Origin: Victivallales bacterium
Lineage (GTDB): Bacteria > Verrucomicrobiota > Lentisphaeria > Oligosphaerales > Oligosphaeraceae
Assembly: GCA_017535315.1 (NCBI GenBank)
Contig: JAFXUD010000002.1
Coordinates: 248,001 to 312,000 of the forward strand
Length of the DNA: 64,000 nt
Direction: 5' to 3'
Below are positions 27,936 to 35,687 of this stretch, piece after piece (within the stretch, counting starts at the first letter, position 1; each line of letters begins with the position of its first letter). The position numbers and the translations under genes were made by a program. The notes under the pieces are model-generated. The model did no database searches. It was given only the letters and a program-made list of their open reading frames with translations, and was not told the DNA's origin.

Positions 27936-30563
27936 ATGAAGACATTGAGATTCGGGATTGTTTTGTCGGTTATCTGCGGGCTATGCTGCATGGCAAACGA
28001 AAAGATGCAGTTTTCGCCAGTATTCAAATCGGAGCAGGTCGTGCGTGTTCCCGTAGGGGATGCGCTCATGGTTTCAGATGTTGTGCAGTTGCCTGCCCTA
28101 CCCCAGAAGGAGGGCATGACCGCTGTCCTGCGCCTCAATATCCGCCAGGTGACCAAGGACACGGACGGATGGAATCCCTGGTGCGCCCTTGAACTCAATG
28201 GACAGAAGTTGGGGCCACGAACCGCTCGCCACACCCCGCGTCTGCTGCTGCGCGGCAATTATATGAAAACAACCTACAAGGGCGAGGAAAGGGTCCCCTA
28301 TTGGAGCAGCCAGAGTTCCGCCTATTTTCTGACGCTTTTCACGCCCGACGAGACCGAAAAACTTGACCCGCGCATTCTAGACCGTGACGACGGCTACAAC
28401 TACTACTTTGATGTGGATGACATCGTGAGCAAGGTTATCATCGGCGCCGACAACCGCATTGAGAACGACGCGCCGAACCGTCTGCGCTTCATGAACATCC
28501 TTACCCGAAAAATCCTGAACTCGACACTGGTGGTCAAGGACATTGAGCTCGGCTATGTGCCGTCCTCCCTCCTCAACGCCCTTTCTGGCATCGAATACGC
28601 GAAATACAAGGCTGTTTCCAAGCCAGAAGCCACTGTCAAGGCGGCTGGCTGCCAGCTGATATTCTCACCCAATGGCGGGATGGAGCTGAAAATCGGCGGC
28701 GAGAGCATCTTCATCGAATCCGCTTTCAGCTATGCGGCTTCCCCTGAAATGAAGTACAATGCTTTGGGCATCGGCAAGATGGACAACCAGCCACGCGTGA
28801 AAACCACTGTCGCACAACTTCCGAATGGTGCCGTGATGGTTACGTTGGAGACGCCGAATCTGTCCCTCAAACGCCTTTGTTCGCCTGTGTCTGGCCACAT
28901 CAAGGTGACGGACATTATCATCTCCAACCTTGACGAAGACCAGGGGCTCAAGTGGAAGAACCGCTTCGCCTTCAGCAACAAAATGCCTGAAAACTGGCGC
29001 ATTTCAGGGCTTACAGGCGCGCTGGCAACGGACAGCTCCTGCATGGCCTCTGCCAACCCAACCATCTTCATGGCAGCCCAGAAGGGTGCTGCAGGCTTCG
29101 TGGTCGAGGATACGGTGAGCCGCATTCTGCTGGAGATGGAGGCCAGTGGCAATATCTTCGAGATGGCCTCCAAGGGCGTCGGGCTTCCCGCTGGCAAGAG
29201 CCTGACCGTTGAGTGGTGCATCTACCCGCTGGCGGGCGATGAACGGGACTACTTTGATTTCATCAACCAGGTGCGCGAGGACTGGGGCGTGAACAACACG
29301 GTGCCAGGCCCCTACTTGATTCGCGCCCAGCAGTTCCCTGGGCTGACCCTCCGCTTCGCCTCCGTCTCCCCCTGGTTCGAGTATGCGGACGGCTTGGAGT
29401 ACACGCGTGAGCAGTACGTGAAGACCACTTCTGAGAAGGTGGCGGCTCTACGCAAGCAGTTCCCTGGCGTCAAATTGATGGCATTGCTGGAGACAAACCT
29501 CGTGAACTTCGATTCAACGACGGTGCCCTGGGGAAAGGAACTGCCCCTGACCTACGGCGACCGCAAGAACCCCGCTACCGCATACGGCCAGTACCTCTCG
29601 CCTGAACTTTCCCGCAAGCTCAACGAGGTGACGCCACTTCGCGATTCGCTGCTTCATGACAAGGACGGCAACATCATGGTTGACACAGTCTATGTCTATC
29701 AGAAGAAGCCTTGGATCAATTTGATGCCCCAGCTAGAAAAGGGCAACGCGCGCTATAACCAGATGATGGAGCAGATTGAATTCGTCATGAAGAATGTCGA
29801 TTTCGACGGCATCTACATCGACCAGTTCAACCCGACCCTGAAGGACGGCGTGAGCTTCGACCGCTGGGATGGATACAGCGTGGTCTTGGACAAGGAGGGC
29901 CGCATCCTTTCCAAGAGCTACAACTATGCCATCACAGGCGCAGAGGGACGCATGGAGATTGTGCGCAAGGTGACCTCGAAAGGCGGCGTTGTGCTGACCA
30001 ACGGCCATCCCGTCACACGCGAGGAGCAGAACTCAGGCCGTCTCAGCTTCGCCGAGATGGAGAACGACCGCTGCAACCCCATTCCATTCCTCGACGAAAT
30101 GCCGCCCGAGCTCCGCTACGAGGCGACAGGCCATCTAGCCTCCCCTATCATTCTTAACCTACGTCCTGGCAGATACTCCCAGGAGCCCCGCATGATGGCG
30201 CGTGTCCTCTTCAAGGGGCTCATCATTGCGCTGCGGAACGGCGTGCTGCCTTACTACTACACCGTTAACATCCAGACCAGTGGTCCTGATGCGGGCGGTC
30301 TGGGCGTCGCAAACTGGATGTTCCCCTTCACGCCTGTCAAGCTGGGCGAGGGCGTGATGGTTGCGAAGGAGCGCACCGTCGTCTGCAAATCGGGTACTTA
30401 CACGGTTGGTGGTCAAAACAAGCCTGCGGTGGCGCACTTCAACAACATGGGACTGGAGGTCAAGGATACCAAGGCCTTCGACATCACAGGGGAGCCAGGT
30501 GCCTGGAAGGTGAAGGTCACCATTGACGACTGGAACGAAATCGCCGCCATTGAACTACGCTGA
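27936..30563 (+). CDS. Secreted putative glycosidase, unassigned family (paralogue 2)
   Basis: The product has 875 residues from ATG 27936 (AAAGG ten bases upstream); a GTG nine bases earlier is possible but crowds the ribosome site. The signal peptide is MKTLRFGIVLSVICGLCCMA. A beta-rich N-terminal half is followed by VREDWGVNN near 445 and a barrel containing FDGIYIDQFNP near 624, mirroring paralogue 1. LTNGHPVTREEQNSG and FAEMENDR follow, in the region where paralogue 1 has VVGNRSFYTRTTREA. A beta domain closes the chain. It is transcribed away from paralogue 1 and lies 38 bases ahead of the reductive activator gene. The substrate is unknown. Confidence 0.6.
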   Translation: MKTLRFGIVLSVICGLCCMANEKMQFSPVFKSEQVVRVPVGDALMVSDVVQLPALPQKEGMTAVLRLNIRQVTKDTDGWNPWCALELNGQKLGPRTARHTPRLLLRGNYMKTTYKGEERVPYWSSQSSAYFLTLFTPDETEKLDPRILDRDDGYNYYFDVDDIVSKVIIGADNRIENDAPNRLRFMNILTRKILNSTLVVKDIELGYVPSSLLNALSGIEYAKYKAVSKPEATVKAAGCQLIFSPNGGMELKIGGESIFIESAFSYAASPEMKYNALGIGKMDNQPRVKTTVAQLPNGAVMVTLETPNLSLKRLCSPVSGHIKVTDIIISNLDEDQGLKWKNRFAFSNKMPENWRISGLTGALATDSSCMASANPTIFMAAQKGAAGFVVEDTVSRILLEMEASGNIFEMASKGVGLPAGKSLTVEWCIYPLAGDERDYFDFINQVREDWGVNNTVPGPYLIRAQQFPGLTLRFASVSPWFEYADGLEYTREQYVKTTSEKVAALRKQFPGVKLMALLETNLVNFDSTTVPWGKELPLTYGDRKNPATAYGQYLSPELSRKLNEVTPLRDSLLHDKDGNIMVDTVYVYQKKPWINLMPQLEKGNARYNQMMEQIEFVMKNVDFDGIYIDQFNPTLKDGVSFDRWDGYSVVLDKEGRILSKSYNYAITGAEGRMEIVRKVTSKGGVVLTNGHPVTREEQNSGRLSFAEMENDRCNPIPFLDEMPPELRYEATGHLASPIILNLRPGRYSQEPRMMARVLFKGLIIALRNGVLPYYYTVNIQTSGPDAGGLGVANWMFPFTPVKLGEGVMVAKERTVVCKSGTYTVGGQNKPAVAHFNNMGLEVKDTKAFDITGEPGAWKVKVTIDDWNEIAAIELR

Positions 30564-30601
30564 CAATCATCTGCGTGCGTAACTGATATCGCAATGAATC
30601 C

Positions 30602-32026
30602 ATGCGCATAGAGATACACGATAAAACCCTTGGGTTGGCCGAGCAGCTTCGCAGGTTCGGCTTCCCGCTGGATATGCGCTGCGATGGACGCGGCACTTGC
30701 GGACGCTGCCGTGTCCGTCTGCTCTCTGGATGCTGGCTTGAAAATGGCGTGGCGGTGAATGCGCCAGCCGAGGCACTGGCTTGCCGCACATGGTTGGTTT
30801 CCGAGACGGGAAGCGTGGAGATCCCTTTTGCCTCCTGCTTGCCAAGTACCCAGGGGCTTTTTGCTGACGCCTGGCAGAATATCGCTCCGATGCCTGTAAA
30901 AGACGAGGTGGTTGTCGGCATTGACATCGGCACCACAACCTTGGCTGCCGCCGCGCTTCAAAGAGGTAGAATCATAGCACGTGAGGCCTGCTTCAATCCT
31001 CAGGCTCGCTTCGGCGACAATGTGATGTCCCGCATCAGCGCGGCAGAAACGCATCTTGAGGAGATGCGTCAAGCACTGCTGGATGCACTGGCAGACATGC
31101 TGCGGAAAATGCCGCCTCCCACACGGGTTGCAATCGCTGGCAACTCCACGATGACCAGTCTCTTCCATGGAGTTAATCCCGTTTCCCTGGGGCATGCACC
31201 GTTTGCATTGCCGCAGAGCGATTTTGCACCCGTTTCGGGCGATTGCCTAGGGTTGCCAGCCAGTGTGCCAATCCACACATTGCCGCTGATATCGGCTTTC
31301 TTGGGTGGCGACATCCTTGGCGGATTGGGAGAACTTCACCTTAAACCAGGCGACCTTTTCATCGACATCGGCACTAACTGCGAGATGGTTTTCTGCAAAA
31401 TGGATGGAACACTTGTCGGCGCAGCGGCCGCTGCTGGTCCCGCCTTCGAGGGTGCAGGAATCGCCTGCGGGACGCGTGCCGTACCTGGTGCAATCTGCCA
31501 TTACCGTGGTTTTGACGCATTTGAGATGATTCCCCGCGACGATGGTCTGCTTGGAACACCTGTTGGATTATGCGGGAGCGCGATGGTCGATGCTCTGGCG
31601 GTGCTTCGACGTGCAGGCCTGTTGAGCAGATTCGGACGATTTGAACCGCCTTGTCCCAAGAAAGAGATTGCGCAGGGGGTGTACATTACAGAGCAGGACA
31701 TCGAGCAGTTGCTGACGGCAAAAGGAGCCGTTGCCGCAGGAATCCGCTGCCTAGAGGAGTATTGCGGGGGACCATGCAGGCGGCTTATTCTGGCAGGTGG
31801 TTTCGCGCAGTTTTTGGATTTGGATAATGCCGCTGCCATCGGCATGCTGCCTAAGCGACCTGTATTTGTTGTTGGAAACACCTCGCTTGCCGCGGCTGTT
31901 CGTCTAGCTGCAGAGCCAACCCATGCAACTGAGCTATCCTCCTTGCGACAATCGGTCTCCGAGCTGCATCTCAACAATGTCCCTGGTTTTGATGTGAAGT
32001 TTTTGGAGGGAATGATGCTCCCTTGA
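30602..32026 (+). CDS. RACE-type ATP-dependent reductive activator (2Fe-2S/ASKHA)
   Basis: The product has 474 residues. The N-terminus is a ferredoxin-like [2Fe-2S] domain with CDGRGTCGRC (Cys27, Cys33, Cys36) and Cys61. A DUF4445/ASKHA region follows: VVGIDIGTTTLAAAAL near 100, IAGNSTMTSLFHG, FIDIGTNCEMVF, and ILAGGFAQFLD near the end. In this family (RamA-like) ATP hydrolysis drives electron transfer that reactivates corrinoid proteins of methyltransferases. It is shorter than the usual 600 or so residues because the linker between the ferredoxin and ASKHA parts is brief. No corrinoid protein or methyltransferase lies nearby. No signal peptide, so cytoplasmic. Confidence 0.85.
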   Translation: MRIEIHDKTLGLAEQLRRFGFPLDMRCDGRGTCGRCRVRLLSGCWLENGVAVNAPAEALACRTWLVSETGSVEIPFASCLPSTQGLFADAWQNIAPMPVKDEVVVGIDIGTTTLAAAALQRGRIIAREACFNPQARFGDNVMSRISAAETHLEEMRQALLDALADMLRKMPPPTRVAIAGNSTMTSLFHGVNPVSLGHAPFALPQSDFAPVSGDCLGLPASVPIHTLPLISAFLGGDILGGLGELHLKPGDLFIDIGTNCEMVFCKMDGTLVGAAAAAGPAFEGAGIACGTRAVPGAICHYRGFDAFEMIPRDDGLLGTPVGLCGSAMVDALAVLRRAGLLSRFGRFEPPCPKKEIAQGVYITEQDIEQLLTAKGAVAAGIRCLEEYCGGPCRRLILAGGFAQFLDLDNAAAIGMLPKRPVFVVGNTSLAAAVRLAAEPTHATELSSLRQSVSELHLNNVPGFDVKFLEGMMLP

Positions 32027-32204
32027 GCTTTTTTCACTTTGTCGCTACAGGGTAGGAATCTGCTTTGTCTGCACGTTTTTTATTTCCACCAGACAAGTGG
32101 CGTAGCCGCGAAAGAGTATAGCCGTGGGCAAGCAAAATTCACAGTAGGCAAGGTTTTTTCGGGAATTATATACTTGAGTTTTCTGATGACATTATCCTTC
32201 ATTG

Positions 32205-32346
32205 GTCGATGGCCTGGATGCGCCTTGCCGCTTTCTAAAGCGGCAAGGCGCACGGGGACTGGGGTGGGCATCTGACCGTGGTTTTTGCTTCGCCGCTGTC
32301 GCAGCTTCGCTCTACCCACGGCTATGCTCTTGCTGCCGCTTACGCG
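32205..32346 (+). repeat. Hairpin-rich dispersed element, copy B
   Basis: Contains a perfect 16-bp stem, tgcgccttgccgcttt (32219-32234) with its complement (32237-32252). A second imperfect stem follows around accgtggt and acccacgg, then ctatgctcttgctgccgctt, the same order as copies A and C. It fills most of a 533-base gene-free gap (32027-32559). The remainder holds ttttgaaattac near 32409, resembling the edge of the 9541 hairpin, and no gene. Copy B may act as a terminator between converging genes. Confidence 0.75.
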
Positions 32347-32559
32347 GCTCTTCTCTGTGGGTAAAGTCCAATCGGCAACTAAAGTTTATAATTCCCCCTT
32401 TTTTTCAAGAGCTTATTTTGAAATTACTTCTCAAGCCTGAGACAACAGAGGATTTCTGCCGCCCCTTATACAGGGCTCTATTCTACCTGAGGAACAAAGT
32501 GTAGGGAGAATTCGTCACGCTAATAGTACAAAGACGTGACAATTTGCGGCATCCGTAAA

Positions 32560-33690
32560 CTATTTTATACAGAGGTTGTTTTGCTGGATTAGGCTATAGA
32601 GTTTTGATAACTCCTTTGCGAGAGTTTCCTTGGAGAAGGGGGTAAGGTCAGGGGAGGGGTGCGGCTGTTCAATGGCTTTCAAAATGGATTGCGCGAAGTC
32701 AAGGGCCGTGGGGGAACACCGTGTGACACCGTCTAGTTGGAACAATTCGGGAGCCAGGGCTGCTTCGGTGGCGACAACGCGCTTGCCAAGTGCCAGTGCC
32801 TCAATGGCAGTGCGCCCGAATGGCTCGTTTTCCGAGCAGGTGACAAGTACCTGCGCAGAGGCAATCCATGGCAGGGCTGGCGTGTCGTCAACGATGAAGC
32901 GCACGTTTTTCATCTGACATTCTTTGACATGGTTGCGCAGTTCTTCCAGATATTTTGAGGAAGAAGGTCGCTGCCGTCCCTTCAGAATGGCGTGAAGTTG
33001 GGAACGCTCTGCCTGTGCCAGTTGAAATGCCTTCAGAAATAGACGATGCTTTTTCCAAGGCTCGAAGTCCGCAGCAATGATGACACAGGGTGTGGCGACG
33101 GTGTCTTCGCCGTCGTAACATGTGCCCGCTCCACAGGTTTTTTGTGAAGTGTCAGGCAAGGCGGGTACAGTCCTTGCAATAGCCTCCAAATCAAAGCCAT
33201 TGTGGAGGACAATCCTGTGGTCGTCTGGCACGACTTCACGCCACTTTTCACAGACTGTTGAAGAGACGGCGAAAATGAAGGGGGATAGCTTTCGTGCCAC
33301 GTGGCGCCGCGCCAGTAACGGCATCCGCAAATCCCTGTCATGGACGATGATTCTCGTTTCCAGGCGCGGCAACGCGCAAAGCACCAGTGCGGAGCGCACT
33401 GTGTTGCAGTGGATGATGTCTGGCCTGAAGCTACGGATGAAATCCAGCAGCGGTGCGCGATTCTGCCAGCACTCCCAGCAATATTGCAGTCCCCCCCACA
33501 GGTTGGCGCGCCAGTGTGTGGTGGTCAGCTTGAGGGATGGAAAGTTTTTCTGCCGCGCCCACTCCCATAGTCCGTCGCCCATTGCAAGGGCCTGGTCACA
33601 GTTTTCCGCGCACTCAATGAGGGTGCGGAAACTGTCTTGCGCCCCGCCTGCAAAGGGCGCGACGTCTATGAACAGGATGCGCGGCGGCAT
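32560..33690 (-). CDS. Family 4 glycosyltransferase
   Basis: The product has 376 residues without signal peptide. An N-terminal Rossmann domain starts RILFIDVAPFAGGAQDS, which fits a GT4 acceptor-side fold with a Gly-rich loop. PDIIHCNTVRSALVL and VLHNGFDLEAI follow. The C-terminal domain carries SENEPFGRTAIEALALGK, containing the EX7E motif that binds the nucleotide-sugar donor. It is expected to build surface glycans on the cytoplasmic side. It lies 13 bases downstream of the amidohydrolase gene at 33704-34459, so it belongs to that four-gene minus-strand run. Sugar specificity is unknown. Confidence 0.8.
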   Translation of the reverse strand: MPPRILFIDVAPFAGGAQDSFRTLIECAENCDQALAMGDGLWEWARQKNFPSLKLTTTHWRANLWGGLQYCWECWQNRAPLLDFIRSFRPDIIHCNTVRSALVLCALPRLETRIIVHDRDLRMPLLARRHVARKLSPFIFAVSSTVCEKWREVVPDDHRIVLHNGFDLEAIARTVPALPDTSQKTCGAGTCYDGEDTVATPCVIIAADFEPWKKHRLFLKAFQLAQAERSQLHAILKGRQRPSSSKYLEELRNHVKECQMKNVRFIVDDTPALPWIASAQVLVTCSENEPFGRTAIEALALGKRVVATEAALAPELFQLDGVTRCSPTALDFAQSILKAIEQPHPSPDLTPFSKETLAKELSKLYSLIQQNNLCIK

Positions 33691-33703
33691 GAAATGCGAG
33701 ATC

Positions 33704-34459
33704 CTACAGCTTCAGCAGGCGTTTTGCGTTCTCGCTGCTAATCAGCTCCAGTTCATCGCCAAACAGCTTGCTGGTGTGCAGCTTGAGGATGGCAGGTTCT
33801 GCCGCCTTGAAGGGCGAGCCTGTGCCGAAAAGCACATGGTCGGCACCGACGTTCTTGACAAGCGTGGCCAGCACGTCACCGTAGGAGGAGCGGTAGCGCG
33901 ACATCTCGAAATAGAGGTTTTTCGGGTAGTTGCCATCAGGCTTCACGCCTGTTTCCATGTAGATGAAGTTGGTGTTTGGATTTGCCTCGGCCACCTTCAG
34001 GAACTCATTGAAGTTCAAGGGCTTTTCAGGCTCAAGGTGGTGGCGTTGGCGGTAGTTGACCAGCTCGTGCGGGACAAGGATGGGCATTTCCAGCTCTCCC
34101 GCCTTGGCAATCATCGCCTGTGCCTCGGGCGCAGACCATTCGTAGGCATGGTACTTGGGAAGCATGCGGAGGGCGCGGAAGCCCAGCTTGGCGCAGGTTT
34201 CCAGGTCGCGCTCCCAGGCGGCATAGAGGGGATTCAGGGTGGCGACGCCAACGAAAAAGCCGTCGTAGTCCTCCAGTTCGCGGGCAATCTCCAGATTGCC
34301 GTCCTGCGTGTTCTTGTAGAAGACGGCGTTTGTCGAGGAAACAGCGGCTCCGCCGATGCCCTGGCTGACCAGGTAGCGTCTAAGTTCGGGAAGCGTTTGG
34401 TTTGGTATTTGACGGAATGGCCAATGGCCGACTGCTGTGTTGATATCAAAAAGCATCAT
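33704..34459 (-). CDS. Amidohydrolase-2 family protein lacking the HxH motif
   Basis: The product has 251 residues; ATG 34459 overlaps the previous stop as ATGA, with AGGAGG immediately upstream. A second ATG at 34456 has better spacing from that site. The chain is TIM-barrel-like: FRALRMLPKYHAYEW, NTNFIYMETGV, ADHVLFGTGSPFKAAEPA and a final ISSENAKRLLKL, all typical of amidohydrolase-2 proteins. The N-terminal metal motif DxHxH is replaced by FDINTAVGHWPF, so the first two metal-binding histidines are absent, unlike its upstream partner. It may be a partner subunit or work with altered metal ligands. Confidence 0.75.
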   Translation of the reverse strand: MMLFDINTAVGHWPFRQIPNQTLPELRRYLVSQGIGGAAVSSTNAVFYKNTQDGNLEIARELEDYDGFFVGVATLNPLYAAWERDLETCAKLGFRALRMLPKYHAYEWSAPEAQAMIAKAGELEMPILVPHELVNYRQRHHLEPEKPLNFNEFLKVAEANPNTNFIYMETGVKPDGNYPKNLYFEMSRYRSSYGDVLATLVKNVGADHVLFGTGSPFKAAEPAILKLHTSKLFGDELELISSENAKRLLKL

Positions 34460-35265
34460 ACCCTCCTGCGCGCGAAGATGCGCTTCATATTGCCAGAGAA
34501 CAGTTTCATGTATTCGTCTTCGGTCAAGTCCGCGGCCTGCACCTTGCCCACGCCCTCTTCCATCGAGCAGTCCGTGGCAAACAGCACGTGGTCGATGCCA
34601 ACGGCGTTCACGGTGCGGCGGACGATGCCCGCGTCGATGACGCTTCCGCTGATGTCGATGAAGTAGTTGTCGGAATCCATTTCCTCCAGTATACGGAGGT
34701 TCCATTCCCAGTCGCCGCCGCCACCGATGTGCCCCTGGATGAAGGTGGTCTTTGGGAACTTCTTCACGGCTTTGAGGAAATTCGAAGCGTTGCTTAGATA
34801 AGGCTGTGAAGCCATGGTGGCGGGGTCGGTGCATTTCCCTGCGTGCATCAGCACGGGAACGCCGAGTTCGGCGGCCAGTTCCATCACAGGAGCCTGCACA
34901 TCATCCTCAAGAAACTGTTGATGGTACATCTTGATACCTGCCATGCCATTCTCTACGACGCAGCGCTTGACCTCATCGACAGCCGCCTGACCAAGAGCTG
35001 CATCGACAAAGCAGAAGCCGATGAGTCGGTCGCTCATCTTCATCGCTTCCACGACGATGTCATTTACATAGCGCATGGACTCCACAGTCACGCCAGGTTT
35101 TGTGATGGGGTAGGAGACGCAGAGCTTACGAATCCCCAGGCAGTCCGCCGAATAGAGCAGCTGCTTGGTTTGTTCCACGTTCAAGGGGCCGTTGTTTGGG
35201 GTCCCCCAGACGTGATTGTGGGCGTCTATGCAATCATAACGCTCAGGAATACAATACCATTTCAT
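34456..35265 (-). CDS. Amidohydrolase-2 family metal-dependent hydrolase
   Basis: The product has 269 residues, with AAGGAG eight bases ahead of ATG 35265. It is a TIM-barrel metal hydrolase: YDCIDAHNHVWG gives the N-terminal DxHxH, LMHAGKCTDPA supplies the next His, FIQGHIGGGG another, and DHVLFATDCSMEEG the late Asp. The C-terminus (LFSGNMKRIFARR) matches the usual family ending. Members include decarboxylases, lactonases and deacetylases, so the reaction cannot be given. It is coupled by a 4-base overlap to a second, degenerate family member, which suggests a two-component enzyme. Confidence 0.8.
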   Translation of the reverse strand: MKWYCIPERYDCIDAHNHVWGTPNNGPLNVEQTKQLLYSADCLGIRKLCVSYPITKPGVTVESMRYVNDIVVEAMKMSDRLIGFCFVDAALGQAAVDEVKRCVVENGMAGIKMYHQQFLEDDVQAPVMELAAELGVPVLMHAGKCTDPATMASQPYLSNASNFLKAVKKFPKTTFIQGHIGGGGDWEWNLRILEEMDSDNYFIDISGSVIDAGIVRRTVNAVGIDHVLFATDCSMEEGVGKVQAADLTEDEYMKLFSGNMKRIFARRRV

Positions 35266-35687
35266 GCAAAGATTCTCCTTGGGTTGTTCACTGTTTGGAA
35301 TACAAACACATTAAGAATGTAATATGGCAGTTTATTTTTTCAAGGCTGATGGTGCTGGAAAGAAAGTGTAGTGAGTTTTCATGGAAGGTTTCCAATCAGG
35401 AGAACGCTTTTTTTCTCAAGGGGGGTAGTGTGAAGAACTCCGTCGGAGCGGTGGAACAATCGCTATAGGCTACGCTCGCTTTTGCAGGGCTTCACTTGAC
35501 TAGGCCTATACTCTGCCACAGTTACGCCGCTGAAGTGAGGACAAGTAAATAAAGCAAATAGCTACCCTCTTGAAGAACAGAGTATTTTGAAAATATACTT
35601 AAAGGCACTATATTGAAGCAGTGTCATTGACAATAATATTCATTACATTTGGTATCAGAATATCAAAGGAATAATTCAGGAGAAATC
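35266..35687. other. Gene-free region between divergent genes
   Basis: 422 bases with no supported gene. A short inverted repeat tataggc/gcctata lies at 35464-35470 and 35504-35510. TTGACA at 35627-35632 is a good -35 box for the plus-strand gene at 35688, but the -10 at the proper distance (TGGTAT, about 35650) is weak. The stretch is fairly AT-rich near the plus-strand start. Confidence 0.4.

Noticed and set aside
33122-34666. 514-codon open frame opposite the GT4 and amidohydrolase genes
   Set aside because: Spans parts of three recognised genes on the other strand.
34460-34834. N-terminal extension of the second amidohydrolase
   Set aside because: The extension is out of frame with, and inside, the upstream amidohydrolase gene; ATG 34459 has an AGGAGG site and the ATGA overlap.
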